Below, piece by piece: positions 15,850 to 23,775 of a stretch of 64,000 nucleotides of DNA; within the stretch, counting starts at the first letter, position 1, and each line of letters starts with the position of its first letter. The notes below the pieces were generated by a model that was not told the DNA's origin, searched no databases, and was given only the letters and a program-made list of their open reading frames with translations. The stretch is from NCBI RefSeq assembly GCF_900188405.1, contig NZ_FZOF01000004.1, forward strand, positions 310,001-374,000. The letters run 5' to 3'. The position numbers and the translations under genes are program-made. This stretch comes from Actinacidiphila glaucinigra (GTDB taxonomy: Bacteria > Actinomycetota > Actinomycetes > Streptomycetales > Streptomycetaceae).

Positions 15850-16317
15850 ATGGAATCCCGCACCTCCGCCGCGGAGACCGACGAGACCACCGGGCGCCTG
15901 GCCGACCAGTTGCTGTGGCTGACCCGCCGACTGCACCGCGCACAGCGGCGGCACCTGGAGCCGTTGGGCGTCACCCCGGCCCAGGCGCGCATGCTGCGCA
16001 CGGTCGCGCACATCCTCAAGAGCGGTCCCGCGCCCCGGATGGCCGACCTCGCGGAACGGCTGGACGTCGTGCCGCGCGCGGTGACGAGCCTGACCGACGC
16101 CCTGGAGGAGCGGGGGCTCGTCCGCAGGGCGCCCGACCCGGCCAACCGCAGGGTGGTGCGCATCGAGCTCACCGAGGAGGGCGACGACGCCGTGCGGCGG
16201 CTGCGCGGGGCCCGCCGGGCGGCGGCCGAGGAGCTGCTCGCTCCCCTGGACACGGACCAGCGCGATGCCCTGACGGCGTTGCTCGCCGCCCTGGACACCG
16301 CGCCGGGTCGCTGCTGA
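15850..16317 (+). CDS. MarR-family transcriptional regulator
   Basis: 155 residues. Winged helix-turn-helix: LEPLGVTPAQARMLRTVAH, then MADLAERLDVVPRAVTSLTDALEERGLVRR as recognition helix, and the wing APDPANRRVVRIELTEEG. Flanking helices form the dimer domain. It is divergent from the ABC exporter, with a perfect 25-base palindrome between them. I infer a repressor released by a ligand that the exporter pumps out. Confidence 0.9.
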   Translation: MESRTSAAETDETTGRLADQLLWLTRRLHRAQRRHLEPLGVTPAQARMLRTVAHILKSGPAPRMADLAERLDVVPRAVTSLTDALEERGLVRRAPDPANRRVVRIELTEEGDDAVRRLRGARRAAAEELLAPLDTDQRDALTALLAALDTAPGRC

Positions 16318-16336
16318 GGCGCTCCGCGGGAAGTGG

Positions 16337-18040
16337 TCAGGCGCGCCAGGTGTCGTTCAGCGTCACCTTGCCGCTCGCGGGGACGGTCGCCGTACGGTTG
16401 GCGCCGGACTCCCAGGTGACGTTCCCGTTGCTGTCCTTCTTGATGTACTTGTACTCGAAGGACGTGCCCGCGCCCATGGAGACGTCGAGCTTCCACACCG
16501 GGTAGGCCGCCGAGGACATCGGCAGGGCGCTGCCGGTGTTCCAGTTGCCGAGCGCGGCGTTGTTGCCGACGACGTAGACGTTCTGGCCCCACACCGTGGT
16601 GGCGTCGGCCGAGAAGGACGCACCGCTCGCGGGGGTGGTGCCGCCTCCGGTGCCGCACGGGGCACCGGTGTGGAGCGCGACCGCGTCGTTGGCGCCGATG
16701 GTGGCGGTGAACCTGCCGTCCGAGCCGACGGTGTAGGTGGCGCCGCTGTGCTGCACGTCGCAATAGGTGCCGGCGGGCAGCGAGGTGGTGAAGGTCTGCG
16801 TCAGCGGGCCGCTCTCGTGGTTGATCGCGACGTAGCCCTTGCTGCCGCGCCCGAAGGCGATGGCGTTGTTCCCGTTGGACCACCAGTTGGTCACCGCCGT
16901 GCCCGCCACGGCGTTGCGGAACCCGACCATGCCCGCGATCTGCGGCCAGGCGTGCTGGCACTTCCAGCCGTCGCTGTAGCAGGCGTTGACGGTGCCGCCG
17001 TTGGGCGGGCCAGCGTCGTTGTCGGAGAACTCGTAGCCGGAGTAGACGTTCGGCGAGCCGTAGGGCCAGGCCAGCATGTAGACGTTGGCCAGGGTGTAGG
17101 TCGCGCCCGCCTTGTAGTTGAGGGTCGAGCCGTTGCGCTCGGTGTCCCAGTTGTCGACGAAGGTGCGGGAGCTGCCGCCGGAGAGGTAGCCCGCGCCCCA
17201 TGAGGCGCCCCAGTTGCTGAGGTAGGCGAGCTTCTCACTGGTGAAGATCCGCTTCAGGTCGTACGCGCCCTGGAAGGCGTCGACGTCACCGGTGCCGGTG
17301 TACTCGCCGGGCTGCACGGCCTCTCCGGAGCCGTAGATGACCTCCTGGACCCAGAAGACCGAGGGGTTGCTGAGTCTGGCCTTGATGGCCGCGAGGTCGG
17401 AGGCCGCCATGTGCTTGGCGGCGTCGATGCGGAATCCGTCGACTCCGAGCGCGATGAGGTTGTTCATGTACGCCGCGATCGTCGAGCGCACGTAGTCGCT
17501 GCCGGTGTTCAGGTCCGAGAGCCCGACGAGTTCGCAGTTCTGGACGTTGTCGCGGTTGGTGTAGTCGGAGATGTTCGTCCGGCAGGAGTGGAAGTCCTGG
17601 TTCTGGTAGTACCCCGGGTAGTTGTACTTGCTGTACGACGTGCCGCCGGTGCCGGTGCCGGAGCCTGCGCTCATGTGGTTGATGACGGCGTCGGCGACGA
17701 CCTTCACCCCGGCGGCGTGGCAGGTGTCGACCATGTTCCTGAATGCCGTACTGTCGCCCAGCCGGCCCGCTATGCGGTAGCTGACGGGCTGGTAGGAGGT
17801 CCACCACTGCGCGCCCTGGACGTGCTCCTGGGGCGGCGACACCTCGACGTAGCCGTACCCGGCCGGTCCGAGCGTATTGGTGCACTCCTTGGCGACCGAG
17901 GCGAACTTCCACTCGAAGAGGGTGGCGGTGACGTCCTTGCTTCCGGGCGGTGCTGCCTCGGCCGGCTGCTGCGAGACGCCGACGAGCGCGGCCGTTCCGA
18001 GCAGGGCGGCCAGACCCGCGCGCAGAAAACGCGATCTCAT
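16337..18040 (-). CDS. Secreted alpha-amylase (GH13) with C-terminal starch-binding domain (CBM20)
   Basis: 567 residues from ATG 18040, behind AAGGAG. A signal peptide of about 29 residues ends at AEA-APPG. The catalytic barrel is of the actinobacterial/animal type: [11 protein letters not shown] (region I), [10 protein letters not shown] near residue 205 (nucleophile Asp), WVQEV near residue 232 (acid Glu) and FVDNWDTER near residue 296 (region IV Asp). Region IV usually reads DNHD; here His is replaced by Trp. A Gly/Thr linker leads to a CBM20 from about 467 ([32 protein letters not shown]). It hydrolyses starch outside the cell, and upstream repeats suggest MalR control. Confidence 0.92.
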   Translation of the reverse strand: MRSRFLRAGLAALLGTAALVGVSQQPAEAAPPGSKDVTATLFEWKFASVAKECTNTLGPAGYGYVEVSPPQEHVQGAQWWTSYQPVSYRIAGRLGDSTAFRNMVDTCHAAGVKVVADAVINHMSAGSGTGTGGTSYSKYNYPGYYQNQDFHSCRTNISDYTNRDNVQNCELVGLSDLNTGSDYVRSTIAAYMNNLIALGVDGFRIDAAKHMAASDLAAIKARLSNPSVFWVQEVIYGSGEAVQPGEYTGTGDVDAFQGAYDLKRIFTSEKLAYLSNWGASWGAGYLSGGSSRTFVDNWDTERNGSTLNYKAGATYTLANVYMLAWPYGSPNVYSGYEFSDNDAGPPNGGTVNACYSDGWKCQHAWPQIAGMVGFRNAVAGTAVTNWWSNGNNAIAFGRGSKGYVAINHESGPLTQTFTTSLPAGTYCDVQHSGATYTVGSDGRFTATIGANDAVALHTGAPCGTGGGTTPASGASFSADATTVWGQNVYVVGNNAALGNWNTGSALPMSSAAYPVWKLDVSMGAGTSFEYKYIKKDSNGNVTWESGANRTATVPASGKVTLNDTWRA

Positions 18041-18114
18041 GGTGCGGCTCCTTCGTGTTCGGGCACAAAGGTGCCCCGAAGACAGCCACGCGCCGGGCCA
18101 TCGAGTGTGGGGGC

Positions 18115-18165
18115 GGAGTTCCCGCCCGTGGGAACTCCGGGTAGGAGACTGGTCCCACGGGCGGG
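18115..18165 (-). promoter_or_regulatory. Two mutually exclusive hairpins in the amylase 5' region
   Basis: GGAGTTCCC (18115-18123) can pair with GGGAACTCC (18130-18138), while CCCGCCCGTGGGA (18121-18133) can pair perfectly with TCCCACGGGCGGG (18153-18165). The two stems share bases, so only one can form at a time. They lie 75-125 bases upstream of the amylase start, on the likely mRNA leader, and a third small hairpin is at 18061-18076. They could alternatively include the terminator of the gene upstream. Confidence 0.45.
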
Positions 18166-18200
18166 TAGCGTCAATACGTCGCGTGGAAAAACTTTCAACT

Positions 18201-18230
18201 TCTTGCGGAAAAGCCCTGCGTCGCTCTTGC
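18201..18230. promoter_or_regulatory. MalR-type TCTTGC repeats upstream of the amylase
   Basis: TCTTGC occurs at 18201-18206 and 18225-18230; the second continues as TCTTGCAG. Direct repeats of CTTGCAG-like units are known in Streptomyces alpha-amylase promoters as targets of MalR/Reg1. A clearer pair, 10 bases apart, is found in front of the second amylase at 51348-51364. Confidence 0.45.
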
Positions 18231-18272
18231 AGCAGCCCGGCAGGTCCCGCATTCCGGCATCCTGATTGCCCG

Positions 18273-18992
18273 TCAGGCCTTCAGGTGCGCCCGGTCCCCC
18301 ATCACCACGATCGGGTGCAGCGCCGGGTCGAGCGTGCGCAGCAGGTACTCCATGTCGGCCCTGGACTGGCTGACGCAGGCCGACGTACCGCTGCCGTGGT
18401 CCATGTGCAGCCAGATGCCGCCCCCCTTGGACTGGCCCTCGGGCCGGGTCGGGTCGAGCGGGGACGTGCCCTTGACCCGGTTGTAGTCGATGGCGATGAC
18501 CAGGTCGAAGTCGTGCCAGTGCGAACGGGACCACGAGCGCGGCGCGGTGAAGGCGGAGGAGCGGTGGTACGGGAGCCGGGAATCCGGTTCGGCCAGCACG
18601 CCGCCCGCGTCCGACAGCGTGAAGACACCCACCGGGCTCTTCCTGTCACCCTCGCGGTGGTCGGTCGTCCAGCCGCGCTTGCCGTTGTGCCCGGACCAGG
18701 AGCGCTCACGCTTCCACAGGTCGCCCTGCCGGGTGTACAGCACGATGGTCGAGTCCGCCGAACGCGCGCCGTCCCCGTACACCGCCACGACCTGACGGGA
18801 GCCGGCCGGGATGTGCGACCGCAGCACGGGGCCGACACCCGGGATCCCCTCGGTGGCGGCCGCCTGGCTCGCGCGCGGCGGCTGCCTCACCGTCTGCCGC
18901 GACGTGTCCTGGTGCTCGCCGGCGGCGCCCCCGGCACAGCCGGCGAGCAGCAGCGCCGCCGCGACGACCACCGTCCCCGCCCCACGCATCAC
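18273..18992 (-). CDS. L,D-transpeptidase-like (YkuD) lipoprotein
   Basis: 239 residues from GTG 18992, behind AGAGGGGCGG; ATG 18989 directly follows. The lipobox LLLAGC puts the acylated cysteine near residue 19. The C-terminal YkuD-like domain has [13 protein letters not shown] near the end, placing a nucleophile cysteine in the usual T/S-x-G/A-C-V motif. [12 protein letters not shown] and WLHMDHG also fit. It may crosslink peptidoglycan or attach proteins outside the membrane. The motif is less regular than in classical Ldt enzymes (SHGC), so activity is likely but not sure. It lies 232 bases upstream of the amylase on the same strand. Confidence 0.75.
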   Translation of the reverse strand: MMRGAGTVVVAAALLLAGCAGGAAGEHQDTSRQTVRQPPRASQAAATEGIPGVGPVLRSHIPAGSRQVVAVYGDGARSADSTIVLYTRQGDLWKRERSWSGHNGKRGWTTDHREGDRKSPVGVFTLSDAGGVLAEPDSRLPYHRSSAFTAPRSWSRSHWHDFDLVIAIDYNRVKGTSPLDPTRPEGQSKGGGIWLHMDHGSGTSACVSQSRADMEYLLRTLDPALHPIVVMGDRAHLKA

Positions 18993-19166
18993 TCGAACCG
19001 CCCCTCTTTTGTGCCGTCGCGTTCCATCTTGGCACCCCATGTCGAGGACGGATGCGGACGGCGGCCCGTTCCACCCGGCTCGGGAAAAAACGGGTTGAAT
19101 TCGTCACCTCGATGACGCGACGCTGGCACGTCTGCTCCCACCCCTCAGCACCGATGTCGGGACGTC

Positions 19167-21008
19167 ATGTCGCTACAGGCTCTCCCTCATGCCGATCCGG
19201 GTGTCCCCGACACCCGCTCCGGCCTCCGTTTCCTTCTCTGGCTGGAACTGCGCCAGATCGGGGGCCAGGTCAAGGCCGCGCTGTGGGGCACCCTCCACAT
19301 GGCGGCCGTGGCCTGCTTCCCGGCCGCGGTCGGCATCGCCGTGCAGGCCGTCGTCGACGGCTCCGGCGGACGGCTCGCGTTCGCGGGCGGCCTGATCGTC
19401 GCCCTGGGCGTGGTGACCGCCGTCGGCGACACCATGCTGCACCGCACCGCCGTCACCAACTGGATCGCCGCGGCCGCCCGGGTACAGCTCCTGCTGTCGC
19501 GCAAGACCGTGGAACTGGGTTCGCTGCTCACCCGTCGCGTCGCGGCGGGCGAGGTCGTCGCGGTGAGCACCGGCGACGTCGAGAAGATCGGCTGGTTCGT
19601 CGAGGCGCTGGCCCGCTTCGCCTGCTCCTTGCTGGCGACCGTCGGCGTCACCGTCGCGCTGCTCGTCTACCAGCCCGAACTGGGGCTGATCGTCGCCGCG
19701 GGCGTCCCCGTGCTGGCCCTGTCGGTGCTGCCGTTGCTCCCGCACGCGACTCGGCGCGCGGACGAGCAGCGTGCCAAGGCGGGCAAGGCCACCGAACTCG
19801 CCTCCGACACCGTGGCCGGACTGCGCGTGCTGCGCGGCATCGGCGGCGAGGAGCTGTTCCTGTCCCGTTACCGGCAGGCCTCCCAGGAGGTCCGCGGCGC
19901 CGCCGTCCGCAACGCCCGGATGTGGGCGCTGATCAGCGCCGTCCAAGTGGCACTGCCCGGCCTGCTGCTGCTCGCGGTGACCTGGTACGGCGCACGGCTG
20001 GCGCTGGACGGGCGGATCGCGGTGGGCGAACTGGTCACCGTCTACGGGACGGTGGTCTTCCTGCTGTTCCCGCTGCGCGGCTTCGAGGAGATCGCGATGG
20101 CGTACTCCTTCTCACGGCCCTCCGCCCGGCGCGCCGCCGCGGTGCTGGCACTGCGGCGCGACAGCGCGGGGGACAGCACGGGGGACCACCGCGGGACGTG
20201 GACGCCCGCGGAGCGGCTGCCGGCGGGCGACCTCCACGACCCGCTGACGGGGCTGCTCGCCACGGCCGGCGAACTGACCGCCGTGGTGTGCGGGGACCCG
20301 GACGCGGCGGGCACGCTCGCCGACCGGCTCGGCGGGCACAGCCCCTCCGGCGCCGGGGACGCCCCCTCGGTGCTGCTCGGCGGGATCGCGCTGGACGGCC
20401 TTCCACTGACGGCGGCCCGCGCGACCGTGCTGGTCCAGGACAAGGACCCGGTCCTGCTGTCCGGCACCCTGACCGAACTGCTGGACGTGCCCGCCTCCGG
20501 CCACGTGACCCCGGCCGAGGCGCTCGCGGCAGCGCAGTGCGGCGATGTGCTCGACGCGCTGGCGCAGGCCTCGGTGGACGACTCCGGGGACCCGATGCGG
20601 TCCCCGATCACCGAGCGCGGACGGTCCCTGTCGGGCGGCCAGCGGCAGCGGCTGGCGCTGGCCCGCTCGCTCGTCGCCGATCCGGAGGTCCTGGTGCTGG
20701 ACGAGCCGACCAGCGCCGTCGACACGCACACCGAGGCCCGGATCGCCCAGGGCCTCAGGGCGCTGCGCGCCGGCCGGACGACGGTGGTCCTCACCTCCAG
20801 CCCGCTGCTGCTGGACCGTGCGGACCGGGTGGTGTTCGTCGAGGACGGCACGGTGCGCGCGTCCGGCACGCACCGCGAACTGCTCCGCGCCGACCTCGGC
20901 TACCGCGCCGTCGTCACCCGCGAGACCGAGCACGAACCCGAGGGACCCGAGGGGCCCCGGGGACCCGGGCAATCCGCACGACTCGAGAAAGCCGAGGAGA
21001 CCGCATGA
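19167..21008 (+). CDS. ABC exporter half-transporter with degenerate Walker A and switch region
   Basis: 613 residues: six membrane helices (about 20-330) and a nucleotide-binding domain. The signature LSGGQRQRLALARSL near 487 and Walker B VLVLDEPTSAVD near 509 are intact. The Walker A position reads VVCGDPDAAGTLADRLG near 374, with no GKS/T, and the switch His is replaced in VVLTSSPLLL near 543. So this subunit cannot bind ATP normally at its own Walker A but can supply an active signature to its partner, encoded next with ATGA overlap. The acidic C-terminal tail is low complexity. Substrate is unknown. Confidence 0.85.
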   Translation: MSLQALPHADPGVPDTRSGLRFLLWLELRQIGGQVKAALWGTLHMAAVACFPAAVGIAVQAVVDGSGGRLAFAGGLIVALGVVTAVGDTMLHRTAVTNWIAAAARVQLLLSRKTVELGSLLTRRVAAGEVVAVSTGDVEKIGWFVEALARFACSLLATVGVTVALLVYQPELGLIVAAGVPVLALSVLPLLPHATRRADEQRAKAGKATELASDTVAGLRVLRGIGGEELFLSRYRQASQEVRGAAVRNARMWALISAVQVALPGLLLLAVTWYGARLALDGRIAVGELVTVYGTVVFLLFPLRGFEEIAMAYSFSRPSARRAAAVLALRRDSAGDSTGDHRGTWTPAERLPAGDLHDPLTGLLATAGELTAVVCGDPDAAGTLADRLGGHSPSGAGDAPSVLLGGIALDGLPLTAARATVLVQDKDPVLLSGTLTELLDVPASGHVTPAEALAAAQCGDVLDALAQASVDDSGDPMRSPITERGRSLSGGQRQRLALARSLVADPEVLVLDEPTSAVDTHTEARIAQGLRALRAGRTTVVLTSSPLLLDRADRVVFVEDGTVRASGTHRELLRADLGYRAVVTRETEHEPEGPEGPRGPGQSARLEKAEETA

Positions 21009-22786
21009 TCGGCGTGGAACCGCCGGAGTACGACCCGGCCGCGCCACGGCACGTGACGACCCTGCCGGTGGGCTCGCCCGCCACCGTGCGCGGTTACGTC
21101 GGCGAGCTGGCCCGGCGGCACAAGGGCGCGTTCGCGCTGCTCGTCTCGGTGAACACCGTCGCCGTCGTCGCCTCGATGGTCGGCCCCTACCTGCTGGGCG
21201 GGCTCGTCGAGGACCTGGCGGCGGGCCGCCGCGACCTGCACCTCGGACGCACCATGGCGCTGTTCGCCGTGGCGCTCGCCGTGCAGACCGTGTTCGTCCG
21301 GGAGGTGCGGCTGCGCGGCGCGGTCCTGGGCGAGCGGATGCTGGCGGACCTCCGCGAGGACTTCCTCGTACGGTCCGTGGGGCTGCCGCCCGGTGTCCTG
21401 GAGCGGGCGGGCACGGGCGACCTGCTGTCCCGCATCACCACGGACATCGACCGGCTGTCCAACGCAATGCGGGAGGCCGTCCCGCAGCTGGCGATCGCCG
21501 TGGTGTGGAGCGGCCTGCTGCTCGGCGCGCTGACGGCCACCTCGCCGCCGCTGGCGCTGGCGGTGCTGGTGGCCGTCCCGGTGCTGCTCGCCGGCTGCCG
21601 CTGGTACTTCCGGCGGGCCCCGCAGGGCTACCGCTCCGAGGCGGCCGGCTACGCCGCCGTCTCGGCGGTCCTCGCGGAGTCGGTGGACGCCGGGCGCACC
21701 ATCGAGGCGCACCGGCTCGGCGACCGCCGCGAGGAACTGTCGCGCACGCGCATCCGCCAGTGGGTGGAGTGGGAGCGCTACACGATGTGGCTGCGCAGCG
21801 TGCTCTTCCCGGTGATCAACGTGACGTACATGCTCATCCTCGCCTCGGTGCTGCTGATCGGCGGGACGCTGGTGCTGCACGGCCGGGTGTCCGTGGGCGA
21901 GCTGACGACGGGCGCGCTGTACGCGCAGATGCTGGTCGACCCGATCAACCTCATCCTGCGCTGGTACGACGAGCTGCAGGTGGCGCAGGTGTCGCTGGCC
22001 CGGCTGGTCGGCGTCCGGGAGGTCGAGCAGGGCGCCTGGGACGAGCGGCTGGCACCGGACGGACGCGACGTCCACGCCGACGAGGTGCGCTTCGGCTACC
22101 GCGCCGGCAGCGACGTGCTGCACGGGGTGAGCCTGCGGGTCCGCCCGGGCACCCGGCTGGCTCTGGTCGGCCCGTCCGGGGCGGGCAAGTCGACGCTGGG
22201 GCGGCTGCTGGCCGGGATCTACAGCCCGCGGGCCGGCGAGGTCACCCTGGGCGGCGCCCAGCTGGCCCGGATGCCGGCGGAGCGGGTCCGCGAGCACGTG
22301 GCCCTGGTCAACCAGGAGCACCACGTCTTCGTGGGCACGCTCCGGGACAATCTGCTGCTCGCCCGTGCGGGAGCGGGTGACGGGGAGCTGTGGGCGGCGC
22401 TCGCCGCGGTCGACGCCGACGGGTGGGCGCGGGGCCTCGACGACGGCCTCGGTACCGAGGTCGGCTCGGGCGGCACCGCGCTGACCCCGGCCCAGGCGCA
22501 GCAGGTGGCGCTGGCCCGGCTCGTCCTCGCCGACCCGCACACCCTGGTGCTGGACGAGGCCACCTCGCTGCTGGACCCGCGCGCGGCGCGCCACCTGGAG
22601 CGGTCGCTGGCCCGTGTGCTGGACGGCAGGACCGTGGTGGCCATCGCGCACCGGCTGCACACGGCGCACGACGCCGACCTGATCGCGGTGGTCGAGGACG
22701 GCCGCATCAGCGAGCTGGGCAGCCACCACCAGCTGGTCGAGGCCGACGGCGCCTACGCGGCGCTGTGGCGGTCCTGGCACGGATAG
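21005..22786 (+). CDS. ABC exporter half-transporter with degenerate signature motif
   Basis: 593 residues; partner of the gene before it, sharing ATGA at 21005. Six membrane helices (about 40-320) precede the nucleotide domain. Walker A GPSGAGKST near 388, Walker B LVLDEATSLLD near 516 and switch His in IAHRLHTAHD near 547 are normal, but the signature is LTPAQAQQVALARL near 492 instead of LSGGQ. Its ATP is therefore closed by the intact signature of the partner, giving one active and one dead composite site, as in heterodimeric exporters. Substrate unknown. Confidence 0.87.
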   Translation: MIGVEPPEYDPAAPRHVTTLPVGSPATVRGYVGELARRHKGAFALLVSVNTVAVVASMVGPYLLGGLVEDLAAGRRDLHLGRTMALFAVALAVQTVFVREVRLRGAVLGERMLADLREDFLVRSVGLPPGVLERAGTGDLLSRITTDIDRLSNAMREAVPQLAIAVVWSGLLLGALTATSPPLALAVLVAVPVLLAGCRWYFRRAPQGYRSEAAGYAAVSAVLAESVDAGRTIEAHRLGDRREELSRTRIRQWVEWERYTMWLRSVLFPVINVTYMLILASVLLIGGTLVLHGRVSVGELTTGALYAQMLVDPINLILRWYDELQVAQVSLARLVGVREVEQGAWDERLAPDGRDVHADEVRFGYRAGSDVLHGVSLRVRPGTRLALVGPSGAGKSTLGRLLAGIYSPRAGEVTLGGAQLARMPAERVREHVALVNQEHHVFVGTLRDNLLLARAGAGDGELWAALAAVDADGWARGLDDGLGTEVGSGGTALTPAQAQQVALARLVLADPHTLVLDEATSLLDPRAARHLERSLARVLDGRTVVAIAHRLHTAHDADLIAVVEDGRISELGSHHQLVEADGAYAALWRSWHG

Positions 22787-22849
22787 TGCGGACCGGCACG
22801 GCGCCGCGTACGACGCGGCAGTGCGGGCGGTGGGTGGCGGTGGGGGCGG

Positions 22850-23641
22850 TCAGCCGAAGAACAGGGCCCCGGCCGCGCCCACGCCGCCGATCACGAAGAA
22901 CACCGGCGTCAGCACCTTGACCTCGACCTTGCTGCCGGCGCGGAAGCGCATGAACTTCGGCGGGCCGAGCGGGTACCAGCGCCTGCGCCCGATCGGGATG
23001 GGCCACAGCACGGGGCAGCCGGACACGGTCAGGGCGTCGCCGATGCAGTGCACGATGGAGCCCAGCACAATGGGGACGCCGATCCACAGGTAGTGCTGGC
23101 CGGGCTCGGTGAACAGCCAGGCCTTGCCGCTCTCGGTGCTGTCCAGGGCGTCCGCGAGCACCCAGGCGCTGGTCGCGCCGAGCAGCCAGACCAGGATGTC
23201 GCTGGAGACCCGGGCCTGCCGCCACAGCAGCCCCTCGACGGCCAGTACCGCGTGCACGAAGAGGATGACGAGCACCGCCCACCGGCCGCCCACCAGGGCC
23301 AGGCCGGAGGCCGCGGCGCCCATCAGGACCGCCCACAGCCATGTGTGGGTGAGGGTGCGGTGTCCGCCCTGGCGCACGGGGTCACCGGGCTTCCGGGTCT
23401 TCTTGTAGGTGGCGAACGACAGCTTGTCGATGATCTCGCACAGCCCGCGCGATATGGGGCCGAAGGCCCGCGAGATCGTCGCCGCCTTGTGGTCCAGGTC
23501 GGGGGCGAGAGCCGCGCCGGCGCAGATCAGCGCGCCGACCACGATGGTCGGCCACGGCATCGGATGACCGAGCCCCGCGGAAACTGCTCCCACGGACAGC
23601 CACGCCGCCGCTCCGGAGATGGAATGTGCCGGTCCCATCAT
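22850..23641 (-). CDS. DUF457/YdjM-type membrane-bound metal-dependent hydrolase
   Basis: 263 residues from ATG 23641. Starts MMGPAHSISGAAAWL; the conserved polar motifs APDLDHKAATISRAFGP, GGHRTLTHTWLW and IVHCIGDALTVSGCPVLWPIP lie between hydrophobic helices and could bind metal with His and Asp. This is the pattern of the LexA-binding/YdjM and DUF457 family of inner-membrane proteins. Enzyme activity has not been assigned firmly to the family. It is divergent from the helicase gene. Confidence 0.8.
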   Translation of the reverse strand: MMGPAHSISGAAAWLSVGAVSAGLGHPMPWPTIVVGALICAGAALAPDLDHKAATISRAFGPISRGLCEIIDKLSFATYKKTRKPGDPVRQGGHRTLTHTWLWAVLMGAAASGLALVGGRWAVLVILFVHAVLAVEGLLWRQARVSSDILVWLLGATSAWVLADALDSTESGKAWLFTEPGQHYLWIGVPIVLGSIVHCIGDALTVSGCPVLWPIPIGRRRWYPLGPPKFMRFRAGSKVEVKVLTPVFFVIGGVGAAGALFFG

Positions 23642-23775
23642 GGTGTGTGTCCCGCCCTTTCGGCCCGCTCTGACAGCGGACTTGACGCCCAGTCGACGGC
23701 ACACCATACCGTCGGCCGATCTTCGTGTGCGCCGCCGGTTCCTCCCCTGGTCCCCGGGACAGGCAAGATGGTGGT

